Source of the DNA: Pseudomonadota bacterium
Lineage (GTDB): Bacteria; Pseudomonadota; Gammaproteobacteria; Burkholderiales; Sulfuriferulaceae
Assembly: GCA_021845925.1 (NCBI GenBank)
Contig: JAJZUW010000005.1
Span: forward strand, 128,232 to 192,231
Direction: 5' to 3'
DNA length: 64,000 bases
Part shown: positions 9,956 to 18,665 of the stretch, in pieces
How the letters are laid out: every line of letters starts with the position of its first letter
How positions within the stretch are numbered: the first letter of the stretch is position 1
The notes under the pieces: generated by a model
Database searches by the model: none
Told to the model about the DNA's origin: nothing
The model's input: the letters and a program-made list of their open reading frames with translations, nothing else
Program-made: the position numbers and the translations under genes

Positions 9956-11338
9956 ATGAAACTGTCTTTTCATGGCGCCGATCAGCAGGTGACGGGTTCC
10001 TGTCATTTGCTGGAGGCAGGTGGTATGCGGATTCTGGTGGACTGCGGCATGTTTCAGGGGGGGCGTGAACTGGATGAGGACAATGCAGCCGACTTCGGTT
10101 TTGATCCGGCTTCCATAGACCTGCTGTTGCTCACCCATGCCCATCTGGACCATTGCGGGCGGATTCCGTTGCTGGTTAAGCGGGGATTCCGAGGCGAAAT
10201 CATTGCCACTGCCGCCACATTCGAACTGGCAAGGGTTGTGTTGCTGGATGCTGCGCATCTGCAGGAGGAGGAAACGCAACGCCATGGCAGGGCCGCACAC
10301 CGGCATGGACACCAGGCACCGGAACCTCTGTACAGTCATCTGGATGCACTCAACGCCATGGGGCAGTTCGGACGCAAGGCTGTCTATGGTGAGCTGATCC
10401 AGCTGGCAACCGGACTGACCGCCACTTTTCATGATGCCGGCCATATACTTGGTTCAGCTTCGATTCGTGTCGAAGAAACCCGCAACGGTCAAACCCGGTC
10501 CGTGATTTTTTCCGGCGATATCGGCAATCGTGGCCGGAAACTGCTGAATCCGCCTCAGTTACCACCGCCCGCCGACGTGGTGGTCATGGAAACCACCTAT
10601 GGAGACCGCCTGCACAAGCCGGTTGGACCATCGGTAGATGAGCTGGTGAATGCCATTGTCAGCACCATTGATCAGGGCGGCAATGTCATCATTCCGAGCT
10701 TTGCACTGGAGCGCGCACAGGAAATCCTCTATTTTTTACGTGAAAACCAGCGGAATGGGCGTTTGCCGCGCAGATTGCCGGTGTATCTGGATTCACCAAT
10801 GGCAATCTCCGCTACTGAAATATTCAGACACTATCCGGATATTTTCGGCCCTGCCGTACGCGAAGCGTTTGATCGGGGAGAAGACCCGTTTGATCTGCCA
10901 GGGCTCCGGTTGACCAGACAGACTACCGATTCGATGCTGATCAATCATGTCAGCGGTGGTGCCGTGATCATGGCAGGTTCCGGCATGTGCACCGGCGGCC
11001 GTGTGCGGCACCATCTGCGCTACAACTTGTGGCGCGAGGATTCCAGCATTGTTTTTGTTGGTTTTGCCGCACCCGGGACGCTGGCGAGATTGCTGATCGA
11101 CGGGGCAAAGAAGGTGATCTTGTTTGGCGAAGAAATACCTGTTCGCGCCCGGTTGTATACGATCAACAGCTTTTCCGCCCACGCAGACCGGGACGAGCTG
11201 TTGGCATGGCATCGCGCTCTGGCGCCGGCCAGGACGGTTCTGGTGCATGGCGATGAAAGCGTGATGCATCATTTTGCCGGTTTGCTGGGCGATACGGAAA
11301 CCATTGTGCCGCGTCAGGGAGATGTACTGGAATGCTGA
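9956..11338 (+). CDS. Beta-CASP metallo-beta-lactamase-fold hydrolase (RNase-like)
   Basis: A 460-residue metallo-beta-lactamase-fold enzyme with a beta-CASP insertion, the architecture of CPSF73-like RNA nucleases. The zinc motif is HAHLDH at residues 61-66, within LLTHAHLDHCGRIPLLVKRG. A later SGDIGNRGRKLLNPP provides the metal-bridging Asp. The beta-CASP section includes VIIPSFALERAQEIL and GSGMCTGGRVRHHLR, and the C-terminal INSFSAHADRDELLAWH supplies the last His motif. Such bacterial proteins are annotated as RNA-processing exonucleases, but many are untested. The thioredoxin-like gene follows after 3 bases. Confidence 0.88.
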   Translation: MKLSFHGADQQVTGSCHLLEAGGMRILVDCGMFQGGRELDEDNAADFGFDPASIDLLLLTHAHLDHCGRIPLLVKRGFRGEIIATAATFELARVVLLDAAHLQEEETQRHGRAAHRHGHQAPEPLYSHLDALNAMGQFGRKAVYGELIQLATGLTATFHDAGHILGSASIRVEETRNGQTRSVIFSGDIGNRGRKLLNPPQLPPPADVVVMETTYGDRLHKPVGPSVDELVNAIVSTIDQGGNVIIPSFALERAQEILYFLRENQRNGRLPRRLPVYLDSPMAISATEIFRHYPDIFGPAVREAFDRGEDPFDLPGLRLTRQTTDSMLINHVSGGAVIMAGSGMCTGGRVRHHLRYNLWREDSSIVFVGFAAPGTLARLLIDGAKKVILFGEEIPVRARLYTINSFSAHADRDELLAWHRALAPARTVLVHGDESVMHHFAGLLGDTETIVPRQGDVLEC

Positions 11339-11341
11339 CCC

Positions 11342-11644
11342 ATGAACACTGAACTGACCCGTCCCGAAATCGAGGCGTTGCCAGGCCGGACATTGCTTGA
11401 ATTCGGCGCTGGCTGGTGCGCACACTGCCAGGCGGCACGACCGGACATTGACCAGTGGCTGGCAGAGCAGGGCGATTCTTTGCGCCACGTGCGTATTGAA
11501 GATGGCAAGGGCAAGCGGCTTGGTCGCCTGTATGGCGTCAAGCTGTGGCCGACGCTGATCCTGTTGCAGGATGGTGTCGAACAGGCCCGTGTTGTGCGGC
11601 CGGCGGGATGTCCTGACATCAGATCCGCATTTACTGGCCGATGA
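11342..11644 (+). CDS. Thioredoxin-like protein with WCAHC active site
   Basis: A 100-residue, single-domain thioredoxin-fold protein with the active site GWCAHCQAARP near residues 24-33 and the cis-proline segment KLWPTLILLQDGV. The active site WCAHC differs from the usual WCGPC, which would shift its redox potential. There is no signal peptide, so it should act in the cytoplasm. It starts 3 bases after the beta-CASP gene and is probably co-transcribed with it. A general disulfide reductase role is likely; the partner is unknown. Confidence 0.8.
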   Translation: MNTELTRPEIEALPGRTLLEFGAGWCAHCQAARPDIDQWLAEQGDSLRHVRIEDGKGKRLGRLYGVKLWPTLILLQDGVEQARVVRPAGCPDIRSAFTGR

Positions 11645-11760
11645 GCAAAGCTGCCTGACTAAAATAACGGTCTGTGGCGGAATTCGACACAGGTTGTTAC
11701 ATCCAGGTTACAGTCTGATACCCCGTTGTTCTGACGTGCGCCTATCATTTGTTTAACAGG

Positions 11761-11778
11761 TTGATCAATGAAGATCAA
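11761..11778. promoter_or_regulatory. Perfect inverted repeat upstream of EWREH gene
   Basis: TTGATC-N6-GATCAA, 6-base arms with a six-base spacer, about 30 bases before the start codon at 11810. It could be an operator or part of a translation-control hairpin. It is not an Fnr site because the spacing between TTGAT and ATCAA is eight rather than four. No known regulator fits clearly. Confidence 0.4.
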
Positions 11779-11809
11779 ACTGATTGATAGCTGGACAAAG
11801 GAGAATATC

Positions 11810-12145
11810 ATGAAGACAACTACAGACAAGAAGGGATGGGCCGGCATTGCGCTGGCAACCTTGCTGGCTGCTGCCATGCCAGCAGCCCATGCGGATGGAA
11901 TGTGGGGCTATTATCCTGCGCCTGCCGTGCAGGTGGTTGCGCCGGCTGCGTACTACCAGGCTTATGGATATGGCCCTGGCTGGCGCGAACATGAATGGCG
12001 TGAGCATGAATGGCGTGAGCACGAATGGCGTGAGCACGAATGGCGTGAGCACGAATGGCGTGAGCATGCCTGGGGTGATGGCGGCTGGCGGCGTGGTGGA
12101 GACTGGCATGGTGGCTGGGGGCATGAAGGCGGCTGGCGGCGCTGA
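11810..12145 (+). CDS. Secreted small protein with EWREH repeats
   Basis: A 111-residue protein. The start at 11810 (MKTTTDKKGWAGIALATLLA) is preferred over the upstream ATG at 11768 because an AAAGGAG ribosome-binding site lies at 11797-11803. A signal peptide runs to about AAHA, then a YYP/AYYQAYGYG segment, then about six tandem copies of a five-residue unit (R-E-H-E-W), then a Gly/Trp/His/Arg-rich tail. The mature protein is rich in His, Trp and charged residues, a composition seen in metal-binding or surface-sticky envelope proteins. No known domain is visible. The repeats come from a 15-bp DNA tandem repeat (separate entry). Confidence 0.7.
   Translation: MKTTTDKKGWAGIALATLLAAAMPAAHADGMWGYYPAPAVQVVAPAAYYQAYGYGPGWREHEWREHEWREHEWREHEWREHEWREHAWGDGGWRRGGDWHGGWGHEGGWRR
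11981..12073 (+). repeat. 15-bp tandem repeat encoding EWREH units
   Basis: About six near-identical copies of a 15-base unit (GTGAGCACGAATGGC, with small variants such as GTGAGCATGAATGGC) lie head to tail inside the secreted protein gene. The unit length is a multiple of three, so the copy number can change without breaking the frame, giving five-residue steps in protein length. Copies 3-5 are identical, the typical picture of recent slippage or duplication. Confidence 0.9.
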
Positions 12146-12197
12146 CCCGGCCGCACCCGGGTCGGATGCATGAGCCGGGTGTCTGGCTGCTGCCGGA

Positions 12198-14627
12198 TCA
12201 GATGACACAGACTGGCTGGATGTCCGGAATTTCCAGTGGCTTGCCAAGGTGGAATCCCTGGGCAAAGTCGACACCGAGCGCGCTTAGCATGTCGAGCGTG
12301 GCCTGATCTTCTACCCATTCGGCGACTGTCTTGATCTGCATGACGTGACCGATCTGGGTGATTGCTTCGACCATTGCCCGGTCAATCGGATCAGATGCCA
12401 TGTCCTTGACAAAACTGCCATCAATCTTGATGTAGTCGACAGGCAGGTTTTTCAGATAACCAAACGAACTGAGGCCACTGCCGAAATCGTCCAGTGAAAA
12501 CTGGCAGCCCAGTCGTTTGAGTTCGCGAATGAAGGTGGTTGCCTTGCTCAGGTTGCTGATGGCGACCGTTTCGGTGATTTCAAAGCAGATCTGCGTGAAA
12601 TCAATATTGAAATGCTGGCCGGTTTCCTGAATGAAGGTCAGCACGCTATCGTCGCTTAACGTGGAGCCAGACAGATTGATGGCCACCAGGTGACGTGTGC
12701 CGCGACTGGATTCAAATGCGCCAGCGGCCAGCGCGGCAAACACGTTGTAGATTACCCAGCGGTCGATCCGTTGCATTTTGTTGTAGCGTTCTGCGGCGGC
12801 AATAAAGAAATTGGGCGGAATGATCGCGCCATCGCTGTCTTTCATGCGCAGCAGGATTTCCCAGTGATGCGCATTGCCTTGACAGGTTTCCGGCAGCGGA
12901 CAGATCGGTTGCCGGTACAACACGAAGCGGCCTTCTTCAAGCGCTTGCGCAATCAGACTGATCCAGTGCATTTCACCGTGACGCTGCAGCAGCACATCAT
13001 CGGTTTTCTGGTAGATGTGTACCCGGTTGCGGCCACTGTCCTTGGCGGCATAACAGGCCAGATCGGCCGAGCTCATGATGGTGGACGCATTCAGATTGTC
13101 TGCATTGATTTCCACCACGCCGATGCTGGCGCCGATTTCAAAGACGCTGTTGATCCAGGCAAAACGAAAGTCCTTGACTGCCTGGCGGATCTTGTCCGCA
13201 GTTGCCGAAGCGTGAGCCAGATCGCAATTGATCAGCAGAATGCCGAACTCATCGCCACCCAGCCGGGCCAGCACATCGGTTCGCCGGATGCAGTCCATCA
13301 ATACCTGGGCCAGCTGGCGCAATAGTTCGTCACCGGCGGTATGACCACAGGTGTCATTGACAATCTTGAACTGGTCAAGGTCGATGTAGAGCAGGGCGTG
13401 GGTTTCGTCTGGCTTGATGTCTTCCAGCAACTGGTCCAGCCGTTGCTCGAATGCGCTGCGGTTGGTGAGGTTGGTGAGCGTGTCGTGGCTGACCTGGTGG
13501 GCAAGCTGCAATGCCAGCCGCCGTGTGTGGCTGACGTCCGAACAGACCATCACTGCTCCGACGACCAGTCCTGAACTGTCCCGCATCGGTGCTGCGGCAG
13601 CGTCGATGGAGATCAGATGGTCATCGCGCAGCACCATGGCGGCGTGTTCGGACAGGTGGATCGTGCTGTTGAGCTTCAGACATTCGCCCACCGGATTGGG
13701 GATGGGCAGCAGTTCCAGCTCGTCGATCAGCGAAATGACGGTGGATATCGGTTGCCCCCTGGCTTCTAGTAACGGCCATCCGGTCATGCGTTCTGCCATG
13801 GGGTTCAGATAATCGACGATGCCGTGCGCATCGGTCGAAATCACGGCTTCCGACAGCGAGCTCAGGGTAACGGCGATTCTTTCCTTTTCGGCAAACAAGG
13901 CGGATTCGGAAGCCGTGGCACGTGCCAGAGCTTCCACGAGCTGGCCGTACTGACGGGCGCTGCTGTCCAGCGCGCGGTTGATGAACTTGGACAGGAAACC
14001 GAATTCGTCGTCGCTGGCTTCGTCAAAACGGACGCTTGTTTCACCATCGGCAAATCGCTGGGCGGTTAAAACCATGCGGGAAAATGGCTGGCTGAGCAGA
14101 CGCTGCAGGATAAATTGCAGAATCAGGCCAAACAGCATCATCAGCGAGGCCATCGACAGCAGAATCCATTTGCGGTAGGAGGTAATGGTGTCGCTCAGGC
14201 TGGGGAAATAAATCAGTGTATCGACGTCATAGGGAGTCAGTTGCGGGTAAACCGGACGAATGTGCAGCCGGGTCGCTATGGCTTCCTCGTGATCGGATTT
14301 CTGCCCGAAGATGTAGGCGTGACCACCAAGCCTGATTTCGATCGCGTCATAATGAATGATGCTATGGAAGGGCTGCAGATTGCGTTGCATTTCCAGCCGT
14401 GTTTCCATATTGAACGTGTTGCTGTCGGAGTATTCCAGGGATTTCTGGATCACCGTCTGCAGAATCGCGGCATTGTTGCGGTACTCGCGTGTGAGAACAG
14501 CTTCTTTGTTCCTGAGAATCACAAAGGCTATCAGCAAGCCAATGAGTACGGTTCCCCAGAAGACAATGCCGGAAATCTTGGTGGGCAGATTGCTTGCCGG
14601 ACCCAGTGTGGTTGATTCGGCAGGCAT
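12198..14627 (-). CDS. Membrane GGDEF-EAL protein (c-di-GMP turnover)
   Basis: An 809-residue signalling protein. One membrane helix lies near residues 18-39 and a second near 152-175, bracketing a periplasmic sensor region; a HAMP-like linker and a PAS domain (about 245-365) follow. The GGDEF domain carries an intact LGGDEFGILL near residue 457. The EAL domain (about 565-805) reads EIL at its signature but keeps the Glu, plus DDFGSGLSSFGYLKNLP and IKIDGSFVKDM. AEWVED replaces the usual AEGVE near the end. Both activities could be present; the dominant one cannot be told. The membrane gene upstream lies 3 bases away, so the two are likely co-transcribed. Confidence 0.88.
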   Translation of the reverse strand: MPAESTTLGPASNLPTKISGIVFWGTVLIGLLIAFVILRNKEAVLTREYRNNAAILQTVIQKSLEYSDSNTFNMETRLEMQRNLQPFHSIIHYDAIEIRLGGHAYIFGQKSDHEEAIATRLHIRPVYPQLTPYDVDTLIYFPSLSDTITSYRKWILLSMASLMMLFGLILQFILQRLLSQPFSRMVLTAQRFADGETSVRFDEASDDEFGFLSKFINRALDSSARQYGQLVEALARATASESALFAEKERIAVTLSSLSEAVISTDAHGIVDYLNPMAERMTGWPLLEARGQPISTVISLIDELELLPIPNPVGECLKLNSTIHLSEHAAMVLRDDHLISIDAAAAPMRDSSGLVVGAVMVCSDVSHTRRLALQLAHQVSHDTLTNLTNRSAFEQRLDQLLEDIKPDETHALLYIDLDQFKIVNDTCGHTAGDELLRQLAQVLMDCIRRTDVLARLGGDEFGILLINCDLAHASATADKIRQAVKDFRFAWINSVFEIGASIGVVEINADNLNASTIMSSADLACYAAKDSGRNRVHIYQKTDDVLLQRHGEMHWISLIAQALEEGRFVLYRQPICPLPETCQGNAHHWEILLRMKDSDGAIIPPNFFIAAAERYNKMQRIDRWVIYNVFAALAAGAFESSRGTRHLVAINLSGSTLSDDSVLTFIQETGQHFNIDFTQICFEITETVAISNLSKATTFIRELKRLGCQFSLDDFGSGLSSFGYLKNLPVDYIKIDGSFVKDMASDPIDRAMVEAITQIGHVMQIKTVAEWVEDQATLDMLSALGVDFAQGFHLGKPLEIPDIQPVCVI

Positions 14628-14630
14628 GTT

Positions 14631-15017
14631 CTACTTGAAGCCGATGCGCTTGAGGCTGAATGCTCCCGGACAGATGCCGCTGACCCCGGCTCCCAGAATG
14701 GCAAAGGCAAGAAACCATGGCACAAACCAGAGCAGGTGATAGAAGAACACGTAGGTCGGCAGAAGAATGGCAGCGACCATGATGCGCCAGGCGCGTTCGG
14801 CTTCGAATTCGATGCGCACCTGATGGCTGTCGGCGACACAGCGTTTAAGCTCAAAAACGCCCGGAAACAGCTTGTGCGCAATGATGGGAATACGCCAGTT
14901 GGTAATGCCCTCGAACAGTAGCGTCACGATAATGAGATACATCAGCCACTGCCAATCGAAGATCAGGCCACCCAACAATAATGCGCCCAGAAATGCCCGG
15001 TACATGCGATCACTCAC
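14631..15017 (-). CDS. Small inner-membrane protein, DUF2892-like
   Basis: A 128-residue membrane protein, with start assigned to the GTG at 15017 because a GGAG ribosome-binding site lies 9 bases upstream. An in-frame ATG at 15005 (MYRAFLGALLLGG) is an alternative, and the frame stays open upstream to 15125 without a good start. There are about four hydrophobic stretches. The C-terminal GVSGICPGAFSLKRIGFK resembles the CP-containing tail of DUF2892 proteins (the YgaP membrane domain type). It lies 3 bases upstream of the GGDEF-EAL gene. Function unknown. Confidence 0.6.
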   Translation of the reverse strand: MSDRMYRAFLGALLLGGLIFDWQWLMYLIIVTLLFEGITNWRIPIIAHKLFPGVFELKRCVADSHQVRIEFEAERAWRIMVAAILLPTYVFFYHLLWFVPWFLAFAILGAGVSGICPGAFSLKRIGFK

Positions 15018-15242
15018 TTTTATCAACTCCGCCCTCTTCTGAGGTTGTTTTTGTGCAACGATCCGGTTGTTGCTGGCAATGCCGGATTGTTTTTTCAATA
15101 CTCTGTCCACTCCAGTACTCAACAAGTAAACCCAAACTGCAACCTCGCGTCAAGCGCTTTAGCAAAAAAAATGAAATATGGATGACCGCGCGATTCCGCG
15201 CCCGCGTTTTGTTGACACCGTGCCGCAGATCATGGTCGGCAA

Positions 15243-15271
15243 TTGCCCGCTGTCCGGACACGTAATACAAT
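15243..15271 (+). promoter_or_regulatory. Candidate sigma-70 promoter of queH
   Basis: TTGCCC (15243-15248), 17 bases, then TACAAT (15266-15271), about 65 bases before the queH start. Close to consensus at the -10; the -35 is weaker. Confidence 0.5.
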
Positions 15272-15337
15272 GGACAACCGTGCTGCCGACAGGATTGTGC
15301 CTGGCCGGCAAGGCTTCCTGAAGGACAACCCCCGCCC

Positions 15338-16003
15338 ATGACCGCAACCGAGCGCCAACCCATTGCCCTGCCACAAGGCCACAACAAGGTATTGCTGCAT
15401 TCCTGCTGCGCACCATGCTCGGGAGAAGTGATGGAGGCAATGCAGGCGTCCGGGATCGATTTCACCATCTATTTCTACAATCCCAATATTCATCCCCTGC
15501 GCGAATATGAACTGCGCAAAAACGAGAATATCCGGTTTGCCGAAAAATTCGGCATCACCTTTGTCGATGCCGATTATGACCGGGACAACTGGTTCGCCCG
15601 GGCCAAGGGGATGGAAAATGAACCTGAACGTGGTGTGCGCTGCACCATGTGTTTCGATATGCGTTTTGAGCGGGCTGCCCTATACGCGCACGAACATGGC
15701 TTTCCGGTCATGACCAGTTCACTGGGCATTTCGCGCTGGAAAAACATGCAGCAGATCAATGATTGCGGCCATCGTGCAGCGGGTCGATATGCCGGTCTGA
15801 CTTACTGGGATTATAACTGGCGCAAGGCCGGTGGTTCTGCCCGCATGATCGAGATCAGCAAACGCGAGCAGTTTTACCAGCAAGAGTATTGTGGCTGTGC
15901 CTATTCCCTGCGCGATACCAACCAGCACCGTCGCAATACTGGCCGTCCTGTCATCCGGATCGGTCAGCTTTATTACGGTCAGGATACCAGCAAGGAATCA
16001 TGA
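15338..16003 (+). CDS. queH: Epoxyqueuosine reductase QueH
   Basis: A 221-residue QueH (formerly DUF208), which carries out the last step of queuosine formation in tRNA and replaces QueG where that enzyme is absent. The family cysteine motifs are all there: SCCAPCSG near residue 23, [14 protein letters not shown] near 100, and [11 protein letters not shown] near 185. These bind a 4Fe-4S cluster and another metal. The block [17 protein letters not shown] is typical. It is divergent from the membrane/GGDEF pair and convergent with the arn-type operon. Confidence 0.93.
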   Translation: MTATERQPIALPQGHNKVLLHSCCAPCSGEVMEAMQASGIDFTIYFYNPNIHPLREYELRKNENIRFAEKFGITFVDADYDRDNWFARAKGMENEPERGVRCTMCFDMRFERAALYAHEHGFPVMTSSLGISRWKNMQQINDCGHRAAGRYAGLTYWDYNWRKAGGSARMIEISKREQFYQQEYCGCAYSLRDTNQHRRNTGRPVIRIGQLYYGQDTSKES

Positions 16004-16080
16004 CCGGCTGTGCCGGAACATGCACCGCATTGCATGCATGCCGGTCCGGCGGTAGCAGGCTGACTGTGATTTGCAGGCAA

Positions 16081-17721
16081 TCACTGATAGGAAGCCGGCT
16101 TTCCCCTGCTATACAACCAGAACTGTTCCTTGGTGTCCTGTGGTCGGCCGGCATGCCAGCGCAACTGCCAGCTGTCTGGCACCACTGGGGGCTGCATGCC
16201 CCACTGGTCGATTAGTACGGCTGCGCATTGTGCATCGTCGCCGATGTGGTAGGGCACATGCATCCATTCCAGATAGTAGACAAACATTGGTCGCGTGGAT
16301 TCACCAAGGCCAATGCCACTGACACAGGTGTAGCCGGGGGAGAGCTGGCTCACCGCCTGCACAAACACATCGCGATAACGCTTGGCATTGTCGACCCATG
16401 GTAGCCACAAGGCATTCAGCACCAGCCACAGGATCGTCACATGTGTTGCGCTGGCGGTCACGCCACGAGCCGTCAGTCGGCGGCATCCCAGCCAGCATGC
16501 CGGTAACATGGCGGATGCCAGTATGGCGGCTGTCAGTGCCGCTGTCTGGGCCGGCGGATGGAACTCGGGTGACAGCCCGCGGGTCAGCCAGTGCCAGGCC
16601 GGCGATTGGCCGGTACGATAAAGCACAATCCAGACATACCATGCGACCAGGATCGCCGGCGTGAAGATCAGGCGGGACAGGTAATCCAGCCACAGTTGCA
16701 GACGTGGTGTGGTCAGGTTGGCTGGTGTGGCCAGCAGAACCAGTCCGGACAGCATGGGCAGACCGTAGGCTGTGCGTGCGGAAGCCGACAGTTGCATGAC
16801 GGAAAAATAAACCAGAAAAGCCAGCAGGCCGAGTTGGAGCGGTGCTGAATGCAGCAATTGCCGTCGTTGCTGCCACAAGTTGATGGCGGCAAGCAACCAG
16901 GCTGGCCAGGCAAACCAGGGCAAGGTTTTCGGCCAGAATGATGATGAACTTTGTGCGCCAAGCGTATCGACCGAAAATCCGAAAAAACGGCCAATATTGT
17001 TCAGCCAGAACCACTGGTAAAACAGCTCGTGTGATCGCAGCCAGAGCAGGACAGGCCAGATCAGAAACCAGGGCATCGCACTGACCAGAGCAACAGTCAG
17101 GGCCGTTGCCAGATGCCGGTTGCGCCAGTTGTGAAACAACGTGGGCAGCAGCAACAACGTGACGCCCAATGTACCGGGAATCAGCAGTCCTTTGGCCAGA
17201 AAGCCGATACCGGCGCCTGTCCCGATCCAGAAGCCGCCCGGGACTGGATCGCGACGGGCCAGCAATGCGCCATACAGTGCAATGGCATAGCCGGTCAGCA
17301 TGGGCACATCGGTGATCATGATGTGGCTTTCGTACAGCAGGCCAAAGCAGGCAATCAAGGTGATCACTGCCAGCCTGCCATGCCCGGCACCCCAGGCCAG
17401 TCTGCCGGTAAGGCCGGTAAACAGCAGGGTCAACATGGTAAACAAACCGCTTGCCAGGCGCGCACCGTCGTGCCAGGCCAGCCAATGTCGGGTCAGGAAT
17501 ACCGAAATCGCCGCCACCCAGTAGTACAGGGGCGGTTTTTCCATGAAGGGTTGTCCAGCGTTGCTGGGAACGATCCAGTCGCCGGTCTGTAGCATGTGCT
17601 GCACGATGCCGAAAATGTAGGTTTCATCCTGCTTCCAGGGGTCGTGCCCGGTCAGTCCGGGCAGCACCCAGGCCAGCACCAGTAGAACCAGCAGACTGCC
17701 GGGCAGTTGACGTTGCGCCAT
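16081..17721 (-). CDS. ArnT-family membrane glycosyltransferase, second copy
   Basis: A 546-residue polytopic membrane protein of the PMT/ArnT superfamily that moves a sugar from an undecaprenyl carrier to an acceptor. The first periplasmic loop carries DPWKQDETYIFG (the acidic pair expected in the catalytic loop), followed by EKPPLYYWVAAISVF, which is characteristic. About a dozen hydrophobic segments follow, and the soluble C-terminal part ends the protein. It is the last gene of the operon, overlapping arnD by one base. The operon's first gene is a more canonical ArnT, so this copy may use a different acceptor or donor. Confidence 0.82.
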   Translation of the reverse strand: MAQRQLPGSLLVLLVLAWVLPGLTGHDPWKQDETYIFGIVQHMLQTGDWIVPSNAGQPFMEKPPLYYWVAAISVFLTRHWLAWHDGARLASGLFTMLTLLFTGLTGRLAWGAGHGRLAVITLIACFGLLYESHIMITDVPMLTGYAIALYGALLARRDPVPGGFWIGTGAGIGFLAKGLLIPGTLGVTLLLLPTLFHNWRNRHLATALTVALVSAMPWFLIWPVLLWLRSHELFYQWFWLNNIGRFFGFSVDTLGAQSSSSFWPKTLPWFAWPAWLLAAINLWQQRRQLLHSAPLQLGLLAFLVYFSVMQLSASARTAYGLPMLSGLVLLATPANLTTPRLQLWLDYLSRLIFTPAILVAWYVWIVLYRTGQSPAWHWLTRGLSPEFHPPAQTAALTAAILASAMLPACWLGCRRLTARGVTASATHVTILWLVLNALWLPWVDNAKRYRDVFVQAVSQLSPGYTCVSGIGLGESTRPMFVYYLEWMHVPYHIGDDAQCAAVLIDQWGMQPPVVPDSWQLRWHAGRPQDTKEQFWLYSRGKPASYQ

Positions 17722-18635
17722 CAGCTGTCCTGGTTGACTGGCAGCTGGACGGCCAGCGTGCCGGAACGGCCCGATACGCTGCCCTGACCCACACGGCCCT
17801 TGGGGAGGGTTGCGGTATCAAACCCGGCGAAATATCCTGCCAGACTGGTCAACCGGTAACCTTGCTGTCGCCAGCCGGTCAGCAGCGTATCAAACACTGG
17901 TAGCAGTTTCATGCCTTCCAGTTCGGCATGCAAGGTGAACACATGGCCGGTCGGATTGTCCGTCTGGGTGATTTGCAGCAGATGTTCGGCCACATTGTCG
18001 CTGGTGATGTGGCCGATGCCAATCAGTTCGTCGAGTGTTGGCAGCGTTCCGGGCAGTTGCGGGCAGCCGGTTTCGCCATTGGCGAACACCGGAACGAACG
18101 GGTGGCTGCCGCGGGTATCTGCGGCATAACGCATACCCCATGCCGCTTCCTGGCGCAGGGCGGCTTCATTGATCTGCCAACCGGCTGCGCCGTGCGTCGG
18201 GGCATCATGACCAAAAATTTCCCGGTAAGCATCGTGAGCCTTGTTCATTTCGGCATGTGTCCATCTGGCGGGCCGCTTGACGACGTGGTCCTGCCACTTG
18301 ACGTGATCCCAGGTGTGGATGCCAGTTTCAAATCCCGCGTTTTCAATGTCGCGCAGGATAGACGCACAGGTGCGTGCGATGTGGGGTCCGGGCAGCAGGG
18401 TGCCGAACAGCAGGGTTCTGAGTCCGTAGTGTTCCAGCACCGAGGTGCGGGATACCTTTTTCATGAAGCCGGGGCGAAATGCGCGCTTGATGGCACGGCC
18501 GGTGTGGTCGGGGCCAAGGCTGAACAGGAAGGTGGCATCCGCACCATGGCGTTGCAGGAGTTCCGCCAGACGAGGCACGCCTTCCCGGGTGCCGCGCCAG
18601 GTATCCACGTCGATTTTCAGCGCCAGAACTTTCAT
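17721..18635 (-). CDS. arnD: 4-deoxy-4-formamido-L-arabinose-phosphoundecaprenol deformylase
   Basis: A 304-residue polysaccharide-deacetylase-fold enzyme that removes the formyl group from Ara4FN on undecaprenyl phosphate, making the transfer to lipid A possible. The opening LALKIDVDTWRGTREGVPRL contains the metal/catalytic Asp. TGIHTWDHVKWQDHVV carries the conserved His pair near residue 132. The C-terminal FTLHAELEGMKLLPVF block is typical of ArnD. Length matches. It lies between the decarboxylase half of ArnA and the second ArnT-like gene. Confidence 0.93.
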   Translation of the reverse strand: MKVLALKIDVDTWRGTREGVPRLAELLQRHGADATFLFSLGPDHTGRAIKRAFRPGFMKKVSRTSVLEHYGLRTLLFGTLLPGPHIARTCASILRDIENAGFETGIHTWDHVKWQDHVVKRPARWTHAEMNKAHDAYREIFGHDAPTHGAAGWQINEAALRQEAAWGMRYAADTRGSHPFVPVFANGETGCPQLPGTLPTLDELIGIGHITSDNVAEHLLQITQTDNPTGHVFTLHAELEGMKLLPVFDTLLTGWRQQGYRLTSLAGYFAGFDTATLPKGRVGQGSVSGRSGTLAVQLPVNQDS

Positions 18636-18665
18636 CCGGATTTTCTCAGCGTGTGGCGCAGATGT

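Noticed and set aside
11981-12073. Direct repeats as a possible CRISPR array
   Set aside because: Unit is 15 bases with no spacers, in frame inside a coding gene.
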